64,000 nt of DNA from Inonotus obliquus. Lineage: Eukaryota > Basidiomycota > Agaricomycetes > Hymenochaetales > Hymenochaetaceae. The notes beneath the pieces are model-generated. The model had not been told where the DNA came from. It ran no database searches and was given only the letters and a program-made list of their open reading frames with translations. The position numbers were made by a program, and so were the translations under genes. Of this stretch, positions 12,490 through 19,900 are shown piece by piece. Positions within the stretch are counted from its first letter, which is position 1, and the number at the start of each line of letters is the position of its first letter. The stretch spans positions 434,001-498,000 of the forward strand of contig JAJHTX010000008.1 in the NCBI GenBank assembly GCA_032164295.1, read 5' to 3'.

Positions 12490-14074
12490 TGTTAGAAAAC
12501 GCTCGCCCTAATGGGACTATACAGTAACCACAATAGGACGGTCCGCAGTGTTACGGGTTCGGCGATGCTTTTCTAAGAGTTTCCGGAGCCTACTCGGTTT
12601 TCACAAGCAGGGCAGATTCCCAAGTATACTAAGCGTTGCCTCGGACGCTCTCGTTTATCTGATCAAGTCGGGCCTTAACCTCGTTGACAGGCTAGTAGGA
12701 CAAGTACCCGGCTGAGGCTCCGGTAGGTTGCCGTTCGCAAGCTTCTCTAGTCGGTGGGCGACTAATCAATCGTTCCACGCCGTAGAGTAAGAGAGGTTAA
12801 GCAGATTAGGTGGTCTTCAGATTAGAAGCTAGATGCCTAAGAGGACTCGATGTACAAGAGGATCGAAAGAAAGATGGGGAGCTACGGTCTAAGTCTACAA
12901 CTATTTATACCTTTTCCTCATGTTGTGGACGGACCACTTCCTACGCTCCGTAGTTCCTACTCTCGATCTGATTCGTTGTTCTAGCTTCCAAACTCGTCTG
13001 GTAATTCCATTGTTCTGCTGCGGATTGACTCATCGACTGCGCCCTGTGCAAGGCGATGACTCGGCGTTGACTCATCTTGACTTGAACTGAATTGAAACCT
13101 ATGCTCGGGGTCGGCCTTGTGCTACGCCCTGTGCATAGAGTGAGTCAGTGAGTGAGTCATTGAATGCGTGTTCGTATGCCATTGGTTTTGCATGGCTGCG
13201 CCGTAGTTAAAGTTTGCTCGTCTGCAGTTGCTCGTGCATTTAAGGAATTCCGTCGGGGTTCCATTGTATAGCATCTGGGGCTATGAAGGCTGTGATTGGC
13301 TTGTCGCCTCGGGACTCTTGTTCGGGGCCGTCAAGTGTGATTCGACATCGGATATCATCGTGGGGAAACCAAGGTGGTTTAACGTATGTGCCTATGGCGA
13401 TGAGTAGCCGTACACTTCGTCGAGTATCGTTCGAAGGTATTCTCCAGCCTAGGTATAGGTCTCCTTGTAGTCGAATAGCTTTGCAGTATGCCCATAGTTC
13501 CCTGAGTGTGTTTGCAACCCATGCCGCTGTTATCGGTGAGCGGCGGTTTGTAACATAGTCTGCACTGATCTCCACGAATGTGCTTGGGCACTCGAGTGCT
13601 AATATGTCGTGGATTCCTACTATTGTCCAGTGCGTCTTTGGTTGCATGCCTATTGCCGTATCCATTGCTATTGTTGACCTCGTGCGATTTCGAACGACCT
13701 CCGGGGGATTGTGATATTCTCGATAAGCTGTTGCTCGTTCGCTGGACACATGATATGTCAACATGCCCGTTGCCTCCCGTAGTATTATCTTGTGTAGGTC
13801 TTCGATGATCTGTCGCACTCTTCTGCATTTATAGCAAGCCGTTGGAGGTTGCTGTACTTGCTGCATCGTTTGCGAAGGTTTAGTGTGATCGTCGGGATTA
13901 GCGTTGCTAGCCGATGCTTCTTGATCGTCGGCTTCGGATTGTATTAGATTCGCGTGTTCTCCGCTTCTCGCTGTCGATCCTGATCGTCTCCGGCCAGTGA
14001 AATTAACCGGTCCCATCCGGGGTAGTTTCGATCGGCGTTCCTAATCGAATCAAAATTTCAGCACAATCCTTTCA
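12490..14074 (-). repeat. 3' LTR of Ty3 copy A
   Basis: It is 1585 bp. On the element's sense strand it starts at 14074 with TG and ends at 12490 with CA. U3 is about 1.2 kb and contains a 258-aa ORF (14016-13240). A TATA box (tatttata on +, 12902-12909) precedes the predicted RNA start by about 34 nt. R plus U5 is about 385 bp. It contains one copy of a roughly 100-bp module (12550-12652) that is tandemly duplicated in the copy B LTRs. Confidence 0.95.
13240..14016 (-). CDS. LTR-encoded 258-aa ORF of unknown function (copy A, 3' LTR)
   Basis: The ORF lies in U3 and starts 58 nt into the LTR in the sense orientation. In the 3' LTR it follows the 254-aa ORF and would be carried on the full-length transcript. 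Residues 1-58 are polar and disordered-looking; a CYKC motif at 61-64 starts a folded-looking region rich in Trp, Tyr and hydrophobics that continues to the C-terminus. I recognise no family. The same ORF is intact in all four LTRs here; between copies A and B I count seven base changes, two of them amino-acid changing. A precedent for a protein gene in an LTR U3 is the MMTV superantigen; no homology to it is implied. Confidence 0.6.
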   Translation of the reverse strand: MGPVNFTGRRRSGSTARSGEHANLIQSEADDQEASASNANPDDHTKPSQTMQQVQQPPTACYKCRRVRQIIEDLHKIILREATGMLTYHVSSERATAYREYHNPPEVVRNRTRSTIAMDTAIGMQPKTHWTIVGIHDILALECPSTFVEISADYVTNRRSPITAAWVANTLRELWAYCKAIRLQGDLYLGWRIPSNDTRRSVRLLIAIGTYVKPPWFPHDDIRCRITLDGPEQESRGDKPITAFIAPDAIQWNPDGIP

Positions 14075-14090
14075 CTCGCCCCCCTCCAAG
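14075..14090 (-). other. Polypurine tract, copy A
   Basis: Immediately before the 3' LTR the sense strand reads CTTGGAGGGGGGCGAG. A purine-rich run abutting the 3' LTR is where plus-strand DNA synthesis is primed in LTR retrotransposons. The same 16 bases occur in copy B at 48078-48093. Confidence 0.8.
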
Positions 14091-14447
14091 ATCTTTACTC
14101 GATAGGGAAAAGATCTCAATTGGGTTGAAATTGCGATGAGATCGTAGGATCGTGTGCGAAATTAGTGACGATGTTGCTTCGTATTTCCTTCGAAATTCGT
14201 GTGCTTGATGCAGTTGAAAGACTTATTGAAGTCTGAAATCGTATCCTGAGCTCGATTTGAGAGCGTGCTTCGAGGGTAATTTGAAGAAAGTAAAGGGAGA
14301 TAGCTTGACTCCCAGTCGAATTGTTGTTTCTTCTTGTAAATTTCCTTTAAGTTTCACTTTAGTGGACTTAGACTTGTCACACCAAAAGCAAAATAAGAAA
14401 ATTTTCTTTATTATTTTTCCTCCCTCTGCACCTCTTGCCCTGCCGGT

Positions 14448-15212
14448 TCAGTCCTCCCAATGGGTCTGACCGTCATTCCATCCACGCGCTGTCCACTCGC
14501 GATCTCGGCTCTCACCGGGGCTTACTGAGCCTTCGCCTGACTCTGGCGATTCGGCTGCCCGGTTGTGCAGGCCTGACCTTTCCGACACCCGCTGTCTTCC
14601 TCGCATCGGCCACCACGGGGCATTAGCCGGCGGTTGCGGACCCTGTAGTATGTACGGGCCGCCCCACGCGTTTGCTTCTGCTTCTGCCGCGTCTGCTTCT
14701 GGCCATGCTTCTGGTTCGGGTTGTACGTAGCCGGGTAGGTCGACGTATAGGTCGTCGGGCGTTGCCGGTGGTGCTTCTACCGGTGCCTGTGCCTGTTGTG
14801 CTTCTGCCGTGTTCCTGATCGCTTCGAGTTCTTCTATTGCCGCCCGCATCCTTGCGACGTCATCGACCAGCTGATCGAGTCTTGCTGCGCTCGATGTTGC
14901 TAGGTCTTCGATTGCTCGGTCGGGGATGCTCTGTAGTACTTCTTGAAGGCGGTCTTCGATGCGTCCGAAGGACGTTGCGCTTAGGTGGTGGAGTGCCTCG
15001 ACTGTGAGGTTACGGCCTTGGGCTCGTGCTCGTCTCACTTCTTGGGTCCTTCGTGACTCCTCTATCCTCATCTCTCGCTGTTCCCTGTTTATTTCCTCTA
15101 ACCTCACTACTAACTGCTCCCAGCGTTCCAGCGCTCGTCGTACGACGTCCACGATCACTACGGCTGTGGTACAGACCGTGATGATGAGGAGTGCGGTGTA
15201 GTAGGCGTTCAT
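14448..15212 (-). CDS. 254-aa membrane-anchored coiled-coil protein of Ty3 copy A
   Basis: This is the last internal ORF, between Pol and the 3' LTR, the position env occupies in retroviruses. Residues about 5-24 form one hydrophobic segment (YYTALLIITVCTTAVVIVDV), followed at once by Arg residues and a long heptad-like, Arg/Glu/Leu-rich stretch (about 26-145) that should form a coiled coil. A Pro/Ala/Glu-rich linker and a polar tail follow. There is no furin-like site, Cys framework or C-terminal anchor, so it does not look like a fusion glycoprotein; a single-span membrane tether is the safer reading. Copies A and B differ at about 19 bases but only four residues. Function unknown. Confidence 0.65.
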   Translation of the reverse strand: MNAYYTALLIITVCTTAVVIVDVVRRALERWEQLVVRLEEINREQREMRIEESRRTQEVRRARAQGRNLTVEALHHLSATSFGRIEDRLQEVLQSIPDRAIEDLATSSAARLDQLVDDVARMRAAIEELEAIRNTAEAQQAQAPVEAPPATPDDLYVDLPGYVQPEPEAWPEADAAEAEANAWGGPYILQGPQPPANAPWWPMRGRQRVSERSGLHNRAAESPESGEGSVSPGESRDREWTARGWNDGQTHWED

Positions 15213-15534
15213 GGTGTTCGAGGTGTCGTTGGTGGTTCTAGACTACTTGAATGCTTTTCCAGCTGAGGCTCTCCTGTTGGATTCCTGCCTCTATTTATGC
15301 TTTTCCAACTCGTACCCTTCGTGACTCTGTTCTAGTCTTCCCCGGGTTCACCGTGCTGCGGTTGCTGCGGTTTTCAATTGTCTTGCTGCGATCTGTGCTT
15401 CGCTGTCGCACTCTATTATTGTCGTGCTGCGGATTTCCCATATCCTGTCATTCGTGTACGAATTATCTTGCCCGTAGTCGCTTCGTAATAGTCCCGTGAT
15501 TCTTCGATGTATGTGCGCAGTTGACTTGGCATTC

Positions 15535-15621
15535 ATAAATACCATAGGGGATTTCGGGTTGCATAATGTTGAATAGATACCATAGGGTGTGCATGTGTTG
15601 TCCTGTCAATAAATACCATAG
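15535..15621 (-). repeat. Three spaced copies of a 13-bp motif between accessory ORFs
   Basis: The motif ATARATACCATAG (+ strand) occurs at 15535-15547, 15573-15585 and 15609-15621, with spacings of 38 and 36 bp. It lies between the stop of the 338-aa ORF and the start of the 254-aa ORF and is conserved in copy B. The sense strand reads CTATGGTATTTAT. It could be a binding site or an internal promoter for the 254-aa ORF; this is conjecture. Confidence 0.5.
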
Positions 15622-15638
15622 AAGAATGAGTTGCATAG

Positions 15639-16655
15639 TTATGCTTCGTCATCTGTCGGCGCTAGATCGAATTCTTCTGTGTCATCGTGGGATCTCTTGC
15701 GACTATTGGATGTGTCGTCCTCGGGTTTCCGGGATTGTAGCTTCTGCGGATACTGATATACGTCCGTGAACCAGCTACTATCTTTAGGATGTAGTACTGC
15801 GCCTAGGGTGTATCTAAGGCGGTATTCCGCACTGTTGAGTGCCTGGAGGTAGTCCTCGTCGTAAGGCCAACAAATAGATTGGTCTAGTTTGTCCGGAGGG
15901 TTCTCCCATAATCCTTCCGCTGCTTCTTTCGCTTTGTTGCGGCGTTCCGTTTCTTCGTTCTCGATCAGTTTCCACGCCTCCAAGTATGGTAAGTCTCGAT
16001 GAGGTGTGTCCCATGGGATAGACCTTCCTGGTGCTTTTGTTCGTTCCCATGTTTGTCTAAGGATGTTGATCGTAGAATAGAAACGTCTCTTGAGTCGTGC
16101 ATATTGAATTTGCTGCTGCGCGATGTACTCGATGTAGTCGCGTTCCTTGGCTGTGATACAGTGGATAAGCGACCATCGCATGACCTTGTGTTCGAATGCT
16201 TCTGTGAGCTCGACTCGATATGCGCAGATCCTCGTTGCTGCATAGAGTAATGCGACGCAATTGTTGGCTGTTTCTGTTTGTGACAACAGCAACGGTTGAT
16301 ACGATAGAATCGCTGTGCTGAGATCTAGAGCATATGCGATGTAAGCGTCGTCATTGAGTCTTCTCACTGAATTGTAAGCTTCTGTAGTCATGGCAAACCA
16401 AGATCCAAAGAATATCGGTGGCATTAGCAGCATATTGTATCCCATGCCGCGTTGATGTGCCATGCTGATCTTGTCCATGAAATCGTCGAAATATCTGCCG
16501 ACGTTCGAGGGTATGATGTCATCCCATAACATCTCGGTGTTCTCCCTGTCGTCTAGCTGTGGCCATTGATATTTGTCGGGTCGTGACTGTATGTCGACTT
16601 CTGTGACATTGAGTTGCGCATGCTGTACTTCTGCAAGTGTTTCGAGTAGTGGCAT
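15639..16655 (-). CDS. 338-aa accessory protein of Ty3 copy A, unknown function
   Basis: It is a single ORF starting 277 nt after the Pol stop. The protein is mostly helical in composition, with a hydrophobic patch near residues 71-84 (GYNMLLMPPIFFGSWF) and a charged C-terminus holding a likely nuclear localisation signal (SRKRSHDD) and an acidic end. No retroviral env, nucleocapsid or dUTPase feature is visible and no family is recognised. Between copies A and B I count about 15 substitutions, of which only two change an amino acid (Phe/Leu and Asp/Glu). That strongly suggests a protein under purifying selection. It has no ORF of its own upstream, so expression may need a spliced or internal transcript. 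Confidence 0.65.
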   Translation of the reverse strand: MPLLETLAEVQHAQLNVTEVDIQSRPDKYQWPQLDDRENTEMLWDDIIPSNVGRYFDDFMDKISMAHQRGMGYNMLLMPPIFFGSWFAMTTEAYNSVRRLNDDAYIAYALDLSTAILSYQPLLLSQTETANNCVALLYAATRICAYRVELTEAFEHKVMRWSLIHCITAKERDYIEYIAQQQIQYARLKRRFYSTINILRQTWERTKAPGRSIPWDTPHRDLPYLEAWKLIENEETERRNKAKEAAEGLWENPPDKLDQSICWPYDEDYLQALNSAEYRLRYTLGAVLHPKDSSWFTDVYQYPQKLQSRKPEDDTSNSRKRSHDDTEEFDLAPTDDEA

Positions 16656-16931
16656 TTCGAAATGTAGACTTGTTTCGTGTCGAATGAGAGTTGTTTCTGG
16701 CGTTGGTGCCGTTCATAGGTCGTTACTGCCTGTTCTTATAGTTTTGCGTCGTTACTGCGTATGACTGGGTGATCGGTCCAGTTGTTTTCGATATGACTTG
16801 ACCTCTACTGCGTATACTGTACCGCAGTGTCTCTCGTTCGTTCGTGACTGCTCATGACTCGTCGTGACTTCGTAAATTCTCAAGCATTGCTGCGAGAATG
16901 TCATCATCTGCTGCGATCTGTGCGTGCGTAG

Positions 16932-19900
16932 TCATCTGCTGCTGCGCGTAGTCCTTCCTCGACTGTGCATGCTGCGTTGACTGTCTTCTGATACTGTGCT
17001 TTCGGTATCAGTATTACCTTCTGAGTCTGACGTCGATCCTTCTGATTCGTCGGAGGATTCTTCCGTGTCCTCGTGACTCGTTTGTTTCCTATTCCGGCGC
17101 CTCGCGGATAACCATTGCGTAAGGTTCCGTGGCTTCTGCGCCTGAGGGTACTTCTTGTGGAAGTCCTCAACTAGCTTGTACGTGTGCTTCAGGTTCTCCA
17201 GCGGTTCCCATGTTGTTTCTGCATAGCCTTTCCATCTGACTAGGTATTGCACCTTGCTGCGCCGCAGTCTGGTATCTTGAACTGCTTCGACTTCGTATTC
17301 GGCTGCGCCTTCCACTTCTACTGGTGGTGGTTCCGTAAGTTGCTTACGTCCTGGGAATTCTTTCCGCTTGTATGGCTTCAATAGACTCGCATGAAATACT
17401 GGGTGAATTGCCATCGTTTCAGGAAGTTTCAGTCGAAATGAAACCTTCCCCACGGCCTTGTCGACTTTATAAGGCCCTGCCCATTTCATGGCTAGTTTCT
17501 TCGTCGGTTCGAGTCTTGCTAAGTTCTTCATATCCAACATCACTTCGTCTCCAGGTCGATAATCTGGTAGCTTCCCTCGATGTAAGTCTGCATATAACTT
17601 CATCGCTTCGTTAGCCTGCTTAATGCTTGCATAGGCTTGTCGCTGCGCTTGTTGAAGCTCCTCTCGGTAATCTTGTGCTTCTGGGACGTTGCTTTCGTCG
17701 TGACTGGCAAAGTCAGTTGTTGGATTCCATCCGTACAACGTGTAGAATGGTGATTGACGTGTTGCTGAATGCTGTCTGTTGTTATAGGCGAATTCTGCGA
17801 GATCCAAGTAATGTGCCCAATCTGTCTGTCGGTAGGACACATAGCAGCGTAAGTACTGTTCCATCGTTTGGTTCAGTCGCTCTGTTTGACCATCGGTTTG
17901 TGGGTGATACGCGGTGCTAGTTTTCCAATCGATTTCGAGGAGTCGGCAGAACTCCTTCAAAAACTGCGCCGTGAAGTTGCTTCCTCTGTCGGAGAGTACA
18001 ACCTTTGGGGTCCCATAATGCTTGAAGATGTTTTGGATGAACATCTGTGCAATGCGTTTGGCATTCGGTACACCCGTCGTAGGGATGAACCTCCCCATCT
18101 TGGTAAGTCTATCCACAACAACCAATATGGTGTCATATCCCTCGGTACTGACTGGTAGGTCTGTAACCAGGTCACAGGAAATGGCTTCCCATGGCCTTTC
18201 AGGTGGGGATATCGGTTGAATCGGTGGCTCGCGATTTTGCCGAAGAGGCTTTGATCGCTGACATGCGTCGCAAGTTGTTACGTAGTTTCGGACGTCCGAT
18301 CGAAGGTTTGGCCAATAGTATCGTCTCTCCAGAAGCTCAGTGGTTTTGGCTACTCCGGGATGGCCTGCAGTTGTGTGGTCATGGTGCCTTCGCATTAGTA
18401 GACTTCGTAGGTTGGCGTTCGGCGGGATCCATAACTTTCCATCTACATAACGAGTTCCATCCGTGTAGGTGTGGCTTCTGTCTTTCGTATTCCGTATGAC
18501 GTTCCATTCGGTTTGTGCCTCCTTCGTCGCATAGTCCTTTCGAATAGTTCGAAGTATCGGGTCCGTGATCCTGACTGATGTAGTTTTCAACTCGTATAGT
18601 CCTGCGACTTCCGTTCGTTTCAACGTTTGCTGCTGTATGCGGTCTGCTGGTAGCATAGTGATCTTTTCTGTGTCTTTGCCGATTTCGTAATCGGTTCGCC
18701 TTGATAGTGCGTCGGCTTTGTTCTCCTTGCCTGGCCAATGTATCATCTTGAAGTTAAACTGGGATAGCTTTAGCATCCATCGTTTCAGCTTCTCAGATAG
18801 GTTCTGTCCTGTCATGAACCATTGCAGGTTCTTATGATCCGTTCGAATGATAAAAGGATGTTTTGTTCCTTCGAGCAAGTGTCTCCATTCGTTGAGTGAA
18901 TGAACAATTGCGAACATCTCCTTTTCGTGAACTGGCCAGTTGAGTTGTGCTCCTGACAACTGCTTCGACATTGTGGCTAACGGTCGTAGTTCGCCCTTGT
19001 CGTCTTCTTGTTGGAGTAAAGCTCCGATCGCAAATTTCGATGCATCTGTCTCGAGGATAAATGGTTTATCGTGGTTCGGATAACCTAGCGTTATTTCCGT
19101 TTGAAACGCCTGCTTGATGTCCTCGAATGCTTGCTGACATTCAGTTGTCCATACGAACTTCCTATCCTTCTTGGTGAGTTCGTTAATCGGGTGTATGCGC
19201 TCTGCATAGTTCTTCACGAATCTTCGATAGAAGTTGCAAAATCCTTGGAACTTCCTGATTTCCCGTTTCGTTGTTGGTGTAGGCCATTCTGCGATTGCTT
19301 TGAGTTTGTACGGGTCCATTTGTACTCCCTTGTCGCCTACTATGAAGCCTAGGTAGTCTAGCTTCTTCTGTAGGAAATGGCACTTCTCGATCTTCAAGTA
19401 GATATCGAGTTCTCGGCATTTCTTCAAGACTGCTCGTAGGAGTTTCCAGTGTTCCTCCTCAGTCTTTGCCTTTCCGATGATGTCGTCCAGGTAGATAAGT
19501 ATCTCCTGACTTCGTAGCCATTGCTCAAAGTTGTCGTTCATGAATCGTTGGAATATTGCGGGTGAGTTCTTCATTCCGAACATCATAACGAGTGGCTTGT
19601 AGATTGCGTTGCCAACTCGGAATGCCGCTTTCCATTCGTCTCCTTCCTTGATACGCAAGTTGTGGTATCCGGACCGCATGTCCAATGTGAAGAAGTAATT
19701 GTTGCCTGCCAACTTGTCTGGTAACCCATTCATAATTGGAATCGGGTACGGGTCTGGTATCGTGATTTGGTTTATCGCTCGATAGTCCGTTACGACTCTT
19801 GCCCCTCCGTCCTTCTTTCCAACAAAGAATATGGGTGATGCCACTGGGCATGGTTCGTGTGGTTCGACCTTGGTGATCCATCCTTTCTTCATCAGCTCAT

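Noticed and set aside
13283..13558. ORF of 91 aa on the plus strand in the LTR (and its copies)
   Set aside because: It is antisense to the 258-aa U3 ORF, has no family resemblance, and its conservation is explained by conservation of the sense ORF.
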